A DNA stretch of 64,000 nt from an uncultured Amylibacter sp. (GCA_959347425.1 OY365741.1:558001-622000); one strand, 5' to 3'; numbered from the stretch's first letter, positions 19,189 to 28,283 are shown. Notes: generated by a model from the letters alone, not told the origin. A program made the numbers and translations.

Positions 19189-19875
19189 ATGGATAAAAAA
19201 TCGGTTATATTTGATTTGGACGGGACGCTGGCGGATAGCAGTGCCGATTTGATTCACGCGGCGAATGCGTGTTTGGTGGCGAACGGAATGGACGCGGGGA
19301 TTGATGTTATTGCGGATAAACAGGTCGCGTTTCTGGGCGGGAGAGCCTTGCTGACATTGGGCGCGGGGCGGAGTGGCGTTATTTTGGATGAGGCGGAATT
19401 GATGGCTCTGTATCCAAAGTTTCTGGGGGAGTATCGTGCGGGATTGTGCGTTCATACCCGCCCTTATGATGGTGTGGTGGAGGCTTTGGAAACCCTGCGC
19501 CTCCGTGATTTTGCGTTGGGTATTTGCACGAATAAACCTTTGGATTTGGCGGTGGATTTGGTCGCAGAGATGGGATTATCCGATTATTTCGGTGCGATTT
19601 TGGGCGCGGATAGCCTGCCTGTACGCAAACCCGACCCCGAACATTTATTTGAAACGGTGCGTCAGTGCGGAGCGAATGGTGCGACTCTGCTGGTTGGCGA
19701 TACGATAACCGATAGCCAAACGGCGAGCAACGCTGGTGTGCCGTTTATTTTATTCACCGATAGCGATGTTGTGCCTTTGGGCGAGGATAATAAACCAATA
19801 GGCTATGATGTTTTTATGCGGGATTATAGCGAATTAGCCGATATAGTTAATGGGCTGTTGGGGGATAATAAATGA
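19189..19875 (+). CDS. gph: Phosphoglycolate phosphatase-like HAD hydrolase
   Basis: HAD-superfamily phosphatase (228 aa from this start). The nucleophile motif FDLDGTLADS is at residues 7-16, the motif II threonine is in GICTNKP, and the acidic motif near the C-terminus is LLVGDTITDSQTA. I chose ATG 19189 because the HAD motif starts there and the upstream in-frame residues show no conservation. Phosphoglycolate is the likely substrate by family and length, but HAD specificity is hard to call. The stop overlaps the next start by 4 bases (ATGA). Confidence 0.85.
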   Translation: MDKKSVIFDLDGTLADSSADLIHAANACLVANGMDAGIDVIADKQVAFLGGRALLTLGAGRSGVILDEAELMALYPKFLGEYRAGLCVHTRPYDGVVEALETLRLRDFALGICTNKPLDLAVDLVAEMGLSDYFGAILGADSLPVRKPDPEHLFETVRQCGANGATLLVGDTITDSQTASNAGVPFILFTDSDVVPLGEDNKPIGYDVFMRDYSELADIVNGLLGDNK

Positions 19876-21062
19876 CTCGCCCAGTTTTCACAGGCAATTT
19901 CACCCAACAAGAACCCTTGCCCGCAGAGTCCATAACCGCCGCGACAAACGTGTTAAACCACGGGCGACTCCACCGATATAATACCCTGCCCGATGAAATC
20001 GCGGAAACCGCTTTACTAGAAAAAGAATTCGCAGAATTCACCAAAGCCAAATACTGCTTGGCGGTCGCGTCATGCGGCTATGCCCTAACAACCGCACTCC
20101 GTGCATTAAATGTCAAACCGAACGATGAAATACTAACAAACGCATTCACGCTCGCGCCCGTCCCAGGGGCTATCGCGGCGACAAACGCACGCCCTATATT
20201 CGTAGAAACCACGGAAAACCTAACCCTAAACCTCACCGATTTACAAACCAAAATCCGCACATCAAACGCTAAAATCCTGCTATTATCGCACATGCGGGGG
20301 CATATCGCGGACATGGAGGCAATCACGCAAATCTGCAAAACCGCGCAAATCCAGATAATAGAAGACTGCGCCCACACGATGGGGGCGGCTTGGAACGGCG
20401 TGGCCTCTGGCAGATTCGGCGCCATAGGCTGTTATTCCACGCAAACCTTCAAACACATCAATTCGGGCGAGGGCGGGCTGATGATAACCGATGACCCCGA
20501 AATCATGGCGCGGGCGACTATGCTGTCGGGCAGTTATATGTTTTATGACACGCATATCGCGGGGGCTGACCCCGCCAATTTCACCAACATAGCCCTTGAT
20601 ACCCCGAATTGTTCGGGGCGGATGGATAACTTACGCGCCGCGATTTTGCGTCCGCAACTGGCGCGATTGCCCGCGCAAATTATCAAATGGAATGCACTTT
20701 ACACCACGATTGAAACCGCGCTGATGGGGGTGAATCATATAGCCATTCCCACGCGTCCGCCCGCCGAATCCATCGTTGGCTCTTCCTTTCAATTCCGTTT
20801 GCCGAACGCCAAACCCGAGGAAATCCGTGATTTTATAGCCCGATGTGCCGCGCGGGGCGTTGTGTTAAAATGGTTTGGGGCGGATGCCCCGCAGGGCTTT
20901 ACCTCCGACCATAAAAGCTGGCGTTATGTCACAGCCCAAACCCTGCCCGATACGGATGCGATACTGGCGGGGCTGGTGGATATGCGCCTGCCCTTAACCT
21001 TCGCCCCCGCCGATTGCGCCGTGATAGCGGGGATTATCTGTGATGAACTTGGGGAAATATAA
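19872..21062 (+). CDS. DegT/DnrJ/EryC1/StrS-family aminotransferase
   Basis: PLP-dependent sugar-aminotransferase-family protein (396 aa). The PLP lysine lies in FKHINSGEGGLMITDD (about residues 195-210), preceded by the IIEDCAHTMGA aspartate motif (about 161-171). Such enzymes aminate nucleotide-linked ketosugars or, in divergent members, act in antibiotic or cofactor synthesis. No sugar nucleotide genes are adjacent; overlap with the HAD phosphatase by ATGA suggests the two act together. The substrate is not readable from the sequence. Confidence 0.85.
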   Translation: MTRPVFTGNFTQQEPLPAESITAATNVLNHGRLHRYNTLPDEIAETALLEKEFAEFTKAKYCLAVASCGYALTTALRALNVKPNDEILTNAFTLAPVPGAIAATNARPIFVETTENLTLNLTDLQTKIRTSNAKILLLSHMRGHIADMEAITQICKTAQIQIIEDCAHTMGAAWNGVASGRFGAIGCYSTQTFKHINSGEGGLMITDDPEIMARATMLSGSYMFYDTHIAGADPANFTNIALDTPNCSGRMDNLRAAILRPQLARLPAQIIKWNALYTTIETALMGVNHIAIPTRPPAESIVGSSFQFRLPNAKPEEIRDFIARCAARGVVLKWFGADAPQGFTSDHKSWRYVTAQTLPDTDAILAGLVDMRLPLTFAPADCAVIAGIICDELGEI

Positions 21063-21063
21063 C

Positions 21064-21138
21064 TGGCTGGGGCGATAGGATTCGAACCTATAATCTTCGC
21101 TACCAAAAAGCGCTGCGTTACCATTACGCCACGCCCCA
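21064..21138 (-). tRNA. tRNA-Gln (anticodon UUG)
   Basis: Complete cloverleaf on the minus strand: acceptor TGGGGCG pairs with CGCCCCA, D-stem GCGT/ACGC, anticodon loop TTTTGGT with UUG at 34-36, T-arm ATAGG-TTCGAAT-CCTAT, discriminator G and an encoded CCA. The first base pair U1-A72 is the tRNA-Gln identity feature. The outermost anticodon-stem pair is a G-A mismatch. The gene converges with the aminotransferase, whose stop lies 2 bases away. Confidence 0.96.
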
Positions 21139-21153
21139 AACCGTGCGTTTTTG

Positions 21154-21182
21154 CCTATAATCCAATTTATCGCGATTTGCAA
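21154..21182 (-). promoter_or_regulatory. tRNA-Gln promoter
   Basis: Minus strand TTGCAA (21177-21182), 17-base spacer, TATAGG (21154-21159); the expected start is about 9 bases before the tRNA 5' end. Confidence 0.65.
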
Positions 21183-21264
21183 GTGATTTTTTTATATTTG
21201 GAGGAAATCAGGGTTGTAAAGTGGCGGGGATTGGGGCAATATATCGTGGAAAGGCAGGTTTGCA

Positions 21265-21654
21265 ATGGATAAAGTGGTAAAGACCGAGGAAGAATGGCGG
21301 GCAGAATTGTCCGATTTGGCGTATAAAGTGACTCGGCAGGGTGGCACGGAACGCGCCGGGACGCAGGATAATTTCCCCAAGGAGGCGGGGATTTTTCATT
21401 GCGTGTGTTGTGATTCTGCGTTGTTTGAATCGGCGGCAAAGTTTGAGAGTGGCACAGGCTGGCCCTCCTTCACCGCGCCCTTAACGCCCGATAGTGTTGG
21501 GGAAAAGGCCGATACAAAGTTTTTCATGCGCAGGGTGGAGGTTATTTGCAATCGGTGTGATGCGCATTTGGGGCATGTGTTTCCCGATGGACCTGCGCCG
21601 ACTGGTTTGCGGTATTGCATGAACGGGGTGGCGTTGCGGTTTGTGGCGGGCTAA
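21265..21654 (+). CDS. msrB: Peptide-methionine (R)-S-oxide reductase
   Basis: Repairs methionine-R-sulfoxide in proteins with thioredoxin (129 aa, typical MsrB). Two CxxC zinc pairs are seen, CVCC (about residues 46-49) and CNRC (about 91-94); GTGWPSF and the catalytic cysteine motif RYCMNGVALRF near the C-terminus are diagnostic. Start 21265 gives the usual N-terminus; the GGAAAGGCAGG region upstream can serve as ribosome site. Cytoplasmic, no signal peptide. It converges with the Sel1 gene, with 4 bases overlapping. Confidence 0.95.
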   Translation: MDKVVKTEEEWRAELSDLAYKVTRQGGTERAGTQDNFPKEAGIFHCVCCDSALFESAAKFESGTGWPSFTAPLTPDSVGEKADTKFFMRRVEVICNRCDAHLGHVFPDGPAPTGLRYCMNGVALRFVAG

Positions 21655-22442
21655 GCGTTCGTTTTTATCCAGTCTTTGGCGAATTGCGATGCCAGTTTTG
21701 CCTGTTCTTGGGATAGTTTCGCGCCGATAGTATCACGGGCGGAATGTGCGGGTTCATGTCCGTTTAGGGCGGCGATGGCAAAGAACATATAGGCGGTTAT
21801 GAAGCTTTTATTGGCGCGAATCACCGCCCCGTTTGTGTAGATTTTCCCCAGAGCGAATTGCGCTGTTACGTCCCCGTTTTGTGCGGAGGCTATTTTTAGG
21901 GCTATTCTGTCGGTTGCGCTGTGGGTTTTTAGGATGCGTAGCACATCGGCAAATTTTTCTATACCCTTATCTAATCCAGGGCTATGGGTGCAATGCCACC
22001 ATTCAATTCTTTTTTTCATTTCGGCTTTCTGTTCATCCGAAAAATTCGCTTCAATTCTAGCTATTCCTTGCCTTGCTATTTCTGCATCTTCTTTGTCTAG
22101 TGGCTTTCGTTCATCTGCTAAATCTTCAGGTAAATTCAACAAAAACGCACTATACCAAAAGCAAGAATCCTCAAGTTTTGGTTCAATATCTTCGTATCCT
22201 TTTTCATACATAATTGCTAAATAAATTTGCGCCAATGAATAATCGCTCGCGGCAGATGACTTTATCCATTGCTCTGCTTGATAATCATTTTTTTCAACAT
22301 CCAATGCGTTAGCCCAGATAATCCCCACCTTAAACTTTATATCTGCTGTGATTCCTTTTTCGCGAGCTTTTTTTATTTCAAGCAAATAATTTTCATTATA
22401 ATTTTTTATTATATCTTTTACAGTTTTTTGTAATGCAGACAT
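21651..22442 (-). CDS. Sel1-like repeat protein, cytoplasmic
   Basis: Protein of 263 aa with degenerate Sel1 (TPR-like) repeats: AEQWIKSSAASDYSLAQIYLA near residues 59-79 and SAQNGDVTAQFALGKIYTNG near 190-209, then a TAYMFFAIAALNG block. Unlike its three neighbours it has no signal peptide and lacks the C-terminal CxxKxxxGC ending. The A+T content of its 5' half is higher than average. Sel1 proteins mediate protein-protein contacts; no partner is evident. It is the last gene of a four-member Sel1 cluster. Confidence 0.75.
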   Translation of the reverse strand: MSALQKTVKDIIKNYNENYLLEIKKAREKGITADIKFKVGIIWANALDVEKNDYQAEQWIKSSAASDYSLAQIYLAIMYEKGYEDIEPKLEDSCFWYSAFLLNLPEDLADERKPLDKEDAEIARQGIARIEANFSDEQKAEMKKRIEWWHCTHSPGLDKGIEKFADVLRILKTHSATDRIALKIASAQNGDVTAQFALGKIYTNGAVIRANKSFITAYMFFAIAALNGHEPAHSARDTIGAKLSQEQAKLASQFAKDWIKTNA

Positions 22443-22468
22443 CTTTATTTTCTTTCTTATTTAAGAGC

Positions 22469-23164
22469 TTAACAACCCTTATAGTCTTTCGCAACACATG
22501 CCCGCGCTAAATTCTGTGCTTCTATTATCTGTGCAGGTGTCATTTTTTCTGCAACAATATCTCTGTTTTCTGGGGCTAGTTCATCACCATTTGACGCGGC
22601 GATATTAAACCACATGTGGGCGCGAAGATAATCTTGTAAAACGCCATGTCCTTTATCATACATCCACCCCAGAGTATTTTGTGAATCTGCATATTCTTGT
22701 TCTGCCGATAATCTAAACCATTTCGCCGCCTCTTTGTAATCTTGCAAAACACCCTGCCCTTTACGATACATCTGCCCCGTATTATATTGTGCCTTTACAT
22801 GTCCCTGTTCGGCGGATAGTCTGTACAATCTCACTGCCTCTTTGTAATCCTGCGGAACGCCTTCCCCGTTATCATACAAAACCCCCAAATTATACTGTGC
22901 ATCTCTATCCCCCTGTTCGGAAGATAAGGTGTACCATTTCAACGCTTGTTTGTAATCCTGCGGAACACCTTGTCCGTTGTAGTAAATTTGCCCCAAAAAA
23001 TACTGTGCTAGTACATCCCCTTGTTCGGCAAGGGGTTGAAATTCAGCAAGGGCAGTCGCGAAATCGCCACTATCATAGGCAGTCGCACCCTCATCCCAAC
23101 CACCAAAAGCAGGGGCGGTCGCCAAAGCAACCGCCACTAAACATAGGGCAACGAATCGTTTCAT
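22469..23164 (-). CDS. Secreted Sel1-repeat protein 1
   Basis: Protein of 231 aa with an N-terminal signal peptide (KRFVALCLVAVALATAPAFG, cut near residue 21) and four to five Sel1 repeats of ~36 residues, each with A-x-YNLG-x-(L/M)Y-x-x-G-x-GVPQDYKEA. It ends in ACVAKDYKGC, a two-cysteine ending shared with the next two genes. Likely periplasmic. GGGGGGAT precedes ATG 23164. It is a close paralogue of the genes at 23232 and 23895, consistent with local duplication. Confidence 0.85.
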   Translation of the reverse strand: MKRFVALCLVAVALATAPAFGGWDEGATAYDSGDFATALAEFQPLAEQGDVLAQYFLGQIYYNGQGVPQDYKQALKWYTLSSEQGDRDAQYNLGVLYDNGEGVPQDYKEAVRLYRLSAEQGHVKAQYNTGQMYRKGQGVLQDYKEAAKWFRLSAEQEYADSQNTLGWMYDKGHGVLQDYLRAHMWFNIAASNGDELAPENRDIVAEKMTPAQIIEAQNLARACVAKDYKGC

Positions 23165-23172
23165 ATCATCCC

Positions 23173-23230
23173 CCCACTAATAACTAATAACTAATAACTA
23201 ATAACTAACAACTAACAACTAACAACTAGA
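23173..23230. repeat. Solitary 7-bp repeat array between Sel1 genes
   Basis: About seven units of CTAATAA then CTAACAA. It ends at the stop region of the gene beginning at 23232 and replaces what would be the intergenic leader of the gene at 22469. Confidence 0.85.
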
Positions 23231-23231
23231 A

Positions 23232-23819
23232 TTAGCAACCCCGATAGCTCTTCGCCAGACATTCATTCGCCAAATCCTGCGATTTTTCAATCTGCGAGGG
23301 AGTCATTTTTCCCGAAATAATATTTCTATTTTCTGCGCCTTTTTCACTGCCATTTGACGCGGCGATATTATACCACATGTGAGCGCGAACAAAGTCTTGC
23401 AAAACACCATGCCCGTTACTATACAGGAAGCCAAAGTTATTTTGGGCATCGGCATCACCCTGTTCGACGGATAATGTGTACCATTTCACAGCCTCTTTAT
23501 AATCCTGCGGAACGCCTTTGCCGTTATTATACATCAGCCCCAGCTTATACTGCGCCTTTGCATCGCCCAAATCGGCGGATAATCTGTACCATTTCAAGGC
23601 CTCTGTATCATCCCGCGCAACGCCGTCGCCATTCTCATACATCAGCCCCAAATTATATTGTGCGTCCGAATTTCCTTGCTCGGCAAGTGGTTGCCATTCA
23701 CCCAAAGCAGCAGCAAAATCGCCATTTTCAAAGGCATTTACGCCGTCTTGGAAATCAGCAAAAGCAGGAGTGGTCGCAAAAGCAACCCCTGCTAAACATA
23801 TTGTAAATAAACGTTTCAT
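23232..23819 (-). CDS. Secreted Sel1-repeat protein 2
   Basis: Protein of 195 aa: signal peptide (KRLFTICLAGVAFATTPAFA), then three to four Sel1 repeats (AQYNLGLMYENGDGVARDD, AQYKLGLMYNNGKGVPQDY) and the ending CLAKSYRGC. The start at 23819 is preferred over an upstream one because AGGAGA lies 8 bases before it and the signal peptide begins there. It is one repeat shorter than the flanking paralogues, consistent with repeat loss. Confidence 0.85.
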   Translation of the reverse strand: MKRLFTICLAGVAFATTPAFADFQDGVNAFENGDFAAALGEWQPLAEQGNSDAQYNLGLMYENGDGVARDDTEALKWYRLSADLGDAKAQYKLGLMYNNGKGVPQDYKEAVKWYTLSVEQGDADAQNNFGFLYSNGHGVLQDFVRAHMWYNIAASNGSEKGAENRNIISGKMTPSQIEKSQDLANECLAKSYRGC

Positions 23820-23894
23820 GTCATTCTCCTTTTCATAGTTATAGTTTGACAATTAGCAGTTAAGCACTAATCAAGAAAATTAGCAACCCTTAAA

Positions 23895-24593
23895 TTAGCA
23901 ACCCTTAAATTCTTTATTTGTGCAACCCCTTACCAATCGCTTGGCTTGGCGAATTTCCCTTTTGCTCATTTCCTTTTCCAGCAATTCAATGGCTTCGTCC
24001 CCATTTTCATGCCCGTTTGCACCAGCAATAGCAACCCACATGTAAGCATATTTTATATCCTTTTCCACGCCTTGCCCGCTATCATACATAAAGCCGAGGT
24101 TGAATTGAGAGCGCACATCGCCTTGCTCTGCCGCTAATTTAAACCATTTAAAAGCCTCTACAAAATCTTGCGTCACGCCATGCCCATTCGCATACATAAC
24201 ACCCAGATTCGTCTGCGCATCGGCCAAATCATTCTGCACCGCCGCGCGATACCATTCCAAAGCCGTTTCATAATTTTGCTCTACCCCCTGCCCGTTTTGA
24301 TACAAAACGCCCAGATTATTCTGCGCCAAAGGATAGCCCTGTTCCGCCGATTTCGTGTACCATTCCACGACTTTTTTATCGTCCTGCTTCACGCCTTGCC
24401 CGTTGGCATGCATTAACGCCATAAAGAATTGGGCAACCGCGTCGCCTTCATCCGCCAGAGGTTGGAATTCCGCCAGTGCGCCAGCAAAATCGTTCGCTTG
24501 ATACTTCTCCCACCCCTGATACAAATCCGCCAGAGCAGGCATGCCCGCGAACAGAGTAAAAGCAATAGTCCATAGTGCGACAAGTTTTTTCAT
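23895..24593 (-). CDS. Secreted Sel1-repeat protein 3
   Basis: Protein of 232 aa: signal peptide ending near ALA (residues 20-22), about five Sel1 repeats (AQFFMALMHANGQGVKQDD, AQNNLGVLYQNGQGVEQNY, AQTNLGVMYANGHGVTQDF) and the ending CTNKEFKGC. AAGGAA precedes ATG 24593. It is the most upstream gene of the cluster, so the promoter at 24650-24677 may serve it. Its stop region contains a short direct repeat of TTAGCAACCCTTAAATT (23879-23912). Confidence 0.85.
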   Translation of the reverse strand: MKKLVALWTIAFTLFAGMPALADLYQGWEKYQANDFAGALAEFQPLADEGDAVAQFFMALMHANGQGVKQDDKKVVEWYTKSAEQGYPLAQNNLGVLYQNGQGVEQNYETALEWYRAAVQNDLADAQTNLGVMYANGHGVTQDFVEAFKWFKLAAEQGDVRSQFNLGFMYDSGQGVEKDIKYAYMWVAIAGANGHENGDEAIELLEKEMSKREIRQAKRLVRGCTNKEFKGC

Positions 24594-24633
24594 TTTTTCA
24601 TTTCCTTATTTTAATAAAATTTGGTGAGGATGT

Positions 24634-24677
24634 TCCCCGCATGTAGGGGTTTTTATTGAAAAACGCGGGGATGTCAA
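24634..24677 (-). promoter_or_regulatory. Promoter with overlapping hairpin/operator, Sel1 cluster
   Basis: Minus strand TTGACA (24672-24677) and a weak TAAAAA (24650-24655). Inverted repeats TCCCCGC/GCGGGGA and GTTTTT/AAAAAC overlap the promoter and could be an operator or a leader hairpin. Confidence 0.4.
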
Positions 24678-24714
24678 GTGTATTTTACGCAAAATACAAT
24701 CAATTGTGATTTTT

Positions 24715-24758
24715 GGTGCGGGGAATTGTGGATTTCGGTGCGGGAAATTGTGGATGTG
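24715..24758. repeat. Two tandem 22-bp repeats after bamE
   Basis: GGTGCGGG(G/A)AATTGTGGAT occurs twice in tandem, directly after the bamE stop codon. No function is suggested by the sequence. Confidence 0.6.
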
Positions 24759-24759
24759 G

Positions 24760-25212
24760 TTATTGCTGATTCGCTATGGATTGCGTGTCTATATTGCCAA
24801 AAGTCCCGAAAAGCTGTTGCAGGAATGTAGGGCCACGCACCGCCGTGTCGGTGATTCGCCGATTCAGCACGACTATTCGCCCGTCCTGCAACCCGAATCG
24901 TTCGATATTCGCCAGAATCCCGTTGCTATCAAAGCTAATGGCAACGATTTCACGCGATTCTATCTTTGGAGTCAACGCCCCGCGATGCACAACCGTGGTG
25001 GCGATATAATACCATTCATCATCAACCAACCCGCCTTCGCTGGTGGGCGGGCCGACGACCTCCGCCACGCTATCGCGGTTATCAAAACCAACGGTCAGCT
25101 GTTGCATTTGCCCCTCCGTTGGGGCATGCCCGTGATAGCGGGTAACGGGGGAACAGCCCGTGAGGATTAGGCAAAGCAGACCAGCCGCCAAAATAATGTT
25201 ATGTCTTTGCAT
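24760..25212 (-). CDS. bamE: Outer-membrane assembly lipoprotein BamE/SmpA/OmlA
   Basis: Small lipoprotein (150 aa) of the BAM complex, which inserts beta-barrel proteins in the outer membrane. The start at 25212 puts a lipoprotein signal with LTGC (cysteine near residue 20) at the N-terminus; the in-frame extension further upstream has no conserved content. The mature part has the BamE pattern: a DNRDSVAEVVGPPTSEG helix-turn, then DEWYYIATTV and FDSNGILANIERF strands. It is divergent from DUF177 with overlapping upstream regions, as is common in alphaproteobacteria. Confidence 0.88.
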   Translation of the reverse strand: MQRHNIILAAGLLCLILTGCSPVTRYHGHAPTEGQMQQLTVGFDNRDSVAEVVGPPTSEGGLVDDEWYYIATTVVHRGALTPKIESREIVAISFDSNGILANIERFGLQDGRIVVLNRRITDTAVRGPTFLQQLFGTFGNIDTQSIANQQ

Positions 25213-25302
25213 CGTCCCTGCCTGTTTGGGTTGCCTTTTGTGTGGCTTCGCTTTACAATGATTAGCGACCTTATGCAAGAGCAAATAAAGGGGGGTGACA
25301 CT

Positions 25303-25872
25303 ATGACACAGGCTAAACCACAAAAAGTGTCCTCCTTCACCATGCTGGTGGGGCAGGTAATACGGCAAAAGGGTGCAAAGTTTGATTTCAATCTGGATGG
25401 AGTCGCCCGTTTGGACGGCGCGGCGCAGTTAAAAATCGTGAAAATATCCAAACTGCATTTTCGCGGGACGATTACGCCCTTGGGGGCAAAGGATTGGCAG
25501 ATGGAGGCGACTTTGGGCGCGTCTATCGTGCAGGAATGCGTGGTCAGTTTAACCCCCGTTAAGACCCGAATCAGCGAATCAATCACCCGTCATTTTATTA
25601 CGGGGGAGCATGGTTCGCGGGTGGAATCCCCCGAACAGGTGGAAATGGATGGCAATACCGAAACCGACCCGACCCCCGATGTCTTTGATTTTGTGCAAAT
25701 CGCATTGGAGGCTGTGGCATTGACTATGCCCGATTATCCCCGTGCCGAGGGTGCGGTTTTGCAAAATACTTTGCAAAATCCGCCTGAAATCCCTATGGAA
25801 CCCGAAAAACCTTTTGCAAAACTAGCAAAATTAAAGGACAAATTAGAAAATAATGCAAATAACGGGGATTAG
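25303..25872 (+). CDS. yceD: DUF177 (YceD family) protein
   Basis: Protein of 189 aa of the YceD/DUF177 family, associated with large-subunit ribosome assembly and usually encoded just before rpmF. GGGGGG(TGA) lies a few bases before ATG 25303, which decides this start. The family cysteine is in the ASIVQECVVSLTPV segment (about residues 79-92), followed by an acidic stretch. Context (rpmF, plsX, fabH) supports the call. Confidence 0.88.
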   Translation: MTQAKPQKVSSFTMLVGQVIRQKGAKFDFNLDGVARLDGAAQLKIVKISKLHFRGTITPLGAKDWQMEATLGASIVQECVVSLTPVKTRISESITRHFITGEHGSRVESPEQVEMDGNTETDPTPDVFDFVQIALEAVALTMPDYPRAEGAVLQNTLQNPPEIPMEPEKPFAKLAKLKDKLENNANNGD

Positions 25873-25920
25873 GGCTTGCAATTCGGTAAAAAATTTGCAA
25901 ATAACGACCTTTGCAAAGCC

Positions 25921-25943
25921 CCTGCCAGTGCAGGTGTGCTTTT
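25921..25943 (+). terminator. Possible hairpin terminator/attenuator before rpmF
   Basis: CCTGC-CAGT-GCAGG hairpin (25921-25934) followed after a few bases by TTTTTT. The stem is short and the T-run is offset, so partial termination or attenuation before rpmF is as likely as a true end. Confidence 0.35.
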
Positions 25944-25967
25944 TTCGTAATCTATTAGAGGTATCTT

Positions 25968-26171
25968 ATGGCCGTTCAAAAAAACAAAGTCTCCAAATCA
26001 CGCCGCAATAAACGGCGGGCGCACGACGCACTCACCCCTGAAAATCCCAACGAATGTCCAAATTGTGGCGAGCTACGGCGACCCCATCACGTTTGCCCTT
26101 CTTGCGGACATTACAACGCACGTCTGGTGGAAACTCAGCCCGAAGAAGTCGAACAGGATGACGCGGCCTAA
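25968..26171 (+). CDS. rpmF: 50S ribosomal protein L32
   Basis: Ribosomal protein of 67 aa. It starts [20 protein letters not shown] and carries zinc-ribbon cysteines CPNC and CPSC (about residues 31-34 and 45-48), so it is the zinc-binding (C+) form. It stands in the conserved DUF177-rpmF-plsX-fabH order. Confidence 0.97.
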   Translation: MAVQKNKVSKSRRNKRRAHDALTPENPNECPNCGELRRPHHVCPSCGHYNARLVETQPEEVEQDDAA

Positions 26172-26191
26172 CGCGGCGTTAATACTCTGTT

Positions 26192-27289
26192 ATGAAGGTT
26201 GGCCAAGACACGTCTGATTCTTTGGCAAAGGCTACGCCAAATGGTACTATTTCCAATGGTACTATTTCTATTGATGCGATGAGCGGGGATCGCGATAGTG
26301 CTACCATCATTGCAGGGTTGAATATCGCGGTAAAGCAAGAGCCTGATATTCGATTCTTGGTGCATGGGAATACGACCGTTATCGCGCCGTTATTAAAACG
26401 ATATAAAGACCTTGCCCCGCGTTGCGAAATCCATCATGTGGAAAAAATCATCGCTATGGATGAAAAGCCAAGCCATGCTCTGCGACATGGGCAGGATAGC
26501 TCCATGTCCGCGACTATCCTTGCGGTAAAGGATAAACAGGCGGCCGCGGCTGTGTCTTGTGGCAATACCGGGGCGTTAATGGCTATGTCTATGGTGGCGT
26601 TGCGCAAATTGCCCAATGTCTATCGCCCCGCGATTGCGGTTTTATGGCCGTCTATGAACCCTGCTGGGTTTAATGTGATTTTGGATATGGGGGCGGATAT
26701 TCGCGCCGATGCCCCCGATTTGTTAAAATACGCGCTGATGGGTGCGTCCTATGCTCGGAATGGTTTGGGGATTAAACACCCGCGTATTGGGCTGTTAAAT
26801 GTGGGAACAGAAGAGCACAAAGGGCGGTCAGAGCTGCGCGAATCGTATGAATTAATGGCGGAACATTTTGCCGAGCATGACTATAAATTTATTGGATTTG
26901 TTGAGGGCAACGATTTCGCCAGTGACGCGGTGGATGTGATTGTGACGGACGGATTTAGCGGTAATATCGCCCTGAAAGCCAGCGAAGGCACGGCTCGGCT
27001 GATTCGCACCCTTTTGGTCGAGGTTTTGACTCGGTCATTATGGTCTAAATTCGTGGCGTTCCTGATGCGCCGTAAGATTAAGAATTTAAACAATCGTATT
27101 GACCCGCGCCAAGTCAATGGCGGTGTTTTCCTAGGGCTGAATGGAATCGTGATAAAATCCCACGGTGATGCCGATGCTACGGGCATTGCCGCGGCTGTTG
27201 GGCTGGCGTACCGATTGACTAAAATCGGGTTTCAAGAAAAAATCGCGGCGCGGGTTGCATTAAGCACCGAAACCGCCCATAACGAATAA
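26192..27289 (+). CDS. plsX: Phosphate acyltransferase PlsX
   Basis: Makes acyl-phosphate from acyl-ACP for phospholipid synthesis (365 aa). The N-terminus has IDAMSGDRDS in place of the more usual DAMGGD, and MDEKPSHALR, AAVSCGNTGALMAM and DMGAD signatures follow; the C-terminal NGGVFLGLNGIVIKSHG is diagnostic. It lies 20 bases after rpmF and just before fabH, forming one operon. Confidence 0.95.
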   Translation: MKVGQDTSDSLAKATPNGTISNGTISIDAMSGDRDSATIIAGLNIAVKQEPDIRFLVHGNTTVIAPLLKRYKDLAPRCEIHHVEKIIAMDEKPSHALRHGQDSSMSATILAVKDKQAAAAVSCGNTGALMAMSMVALRKLPNVYRPAIAVLWPSMNPAGFNVILDMGADIRADAPDLLKYALMGASYARNGLGIKHPRIGLLNVGTEEHKGRSELRESYELMAEHFAEHDYKFIGFVEGNDFASDAVDVIVTDGFSGNIALKASEGTARLIRTLLVEVLTRSLWSKFVAFLMRRKIKNLNNRIDPRQVNGGVFLGLNGIVIKSHGDADATGIAAAVGLAYRLTKIGFQEKIAARVALSTETAHNE

Positions 27290-27308
27290 CGCGTGAAAGG
27301 AACGTATT

Positions 27309-28283
27309 ATGACTATCAGAGCCGTTCCCATAGGTATTGGGCATTATCTGCCCGATAACGTTTTTGAAAACAAGGATTTTGAGGGGAAGCTGGACACTTC
27401 TGATGAGTGGATACGCTCACGCACGGGGATTGAACGGCGGCATTTCGCGGCGGAGGGGCAGTTGACCTCTGATTTGGCGATACGCGCGGGGCGGGCGGCG
27501 TTGTCGCAGGCGGGGATTGATGCGGGCGATATTGATGCGATAGTATTGGCGACCTCTACCCCCGATAGGACGTTTCCCTCTACTGCCACGAAAGTGCAGG
27601 CTGGATTGGGGATAACGACTGGGTTTGCCTTGGATATACAGGCGGTTTGCGCGGGGTTTATTTATGCTTTGGCAACGGCGAATAGCTTCATTATATCGCG
27701 CCAAGCAACCCGTGTTTTGGTGATAGGGGCAGAGACTTTTTCACGGATATTAAACTGGGAAGACCGCACAACCGCCGTATTATTCGGCGATGGCGCGGGG
27801 GCGGTTATATTGGAAGCGCAGGATTTGGCTGGGGATGTTGGCGACCGTGGAGTGTTAGCAACGGATTTACACGCGGACGGGCGGTATGGTGATATTTTAT
27901 ATGTGGATGGTGGGGTGTCAAGCACTCAAACCTCTGGGGTTTTGCGGATGGAAGGGCGCGAGGTTTTCAAACATGCGGTGGAAAAACTGACGCAAAGTGG
28001 CGAGCTGGTTTTGGGTGCGTTAGGTTTGGTAAGCGATGATATTGACTGGGTTATTCCCCATCAGGCGAACGCACGGATTATTGCGAAAACGGCTGCGAAA
28101 ATGGGGATTAGTATGGATCGCGTGATTATGACGGTTGCTGACCATGGCAATACTTCCGCCGCGTCTATTCCCTTGGCTTTGTCCGTGGCTGTTGGGCGTG
28201 GGCAGGTGAAACAGGGGGATTTGCTGTTAAGCGAAGCGATTGGTGGCGGATTGGTTTGGGGCGCGGCGGTGATGCGTTGGTAA
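27309..28283 (+). CDS. fabH: 3-oxoacyl-ACP synthase III
   Basis: Condenses acetyl-CoA with malonyl-ACP to start fatty-acid synthesis (324 aa). The catalytic triad is visible: Cys in [11 protein letters not shown] (near residue 113), His in IPHQANARI (near 249) and Asn in [14 protein letters not shown] (near 279). AAAGGAA lies upstream of ATG 27309. The stop codon TAA is immediately the first unit of a TAACGAT/TTAGTGAT array. Confidence 0.96.
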   Translation: MTIRAVPIGIGHYLPDNVFENKDFEGKLDTSDEWIRSRTGIERRHFAAEGQLTSDLAIRAGRAALSQAGIDAGDIDAIVLATSTPDRTFPSTATKVQAGLGITTGFALDIQAVCAGFIYALATANSFIISRQATRVLVIGAETFSRILNWEDRTTAVLFGDGAGAVILEAQDLAGDVGDRGVLATDLHADGRYGDILYVDGGVSSTQTSGVLRMEGREVFKHAVEKLTQSGELVLGALGLVSDDIDWVIPHQANARIIAKTAAKMGISMDRVIMTVADHGNTSAASIPLALSVAVGRGQVKQGDLLLSEAIGGGLVWGAAVMRW

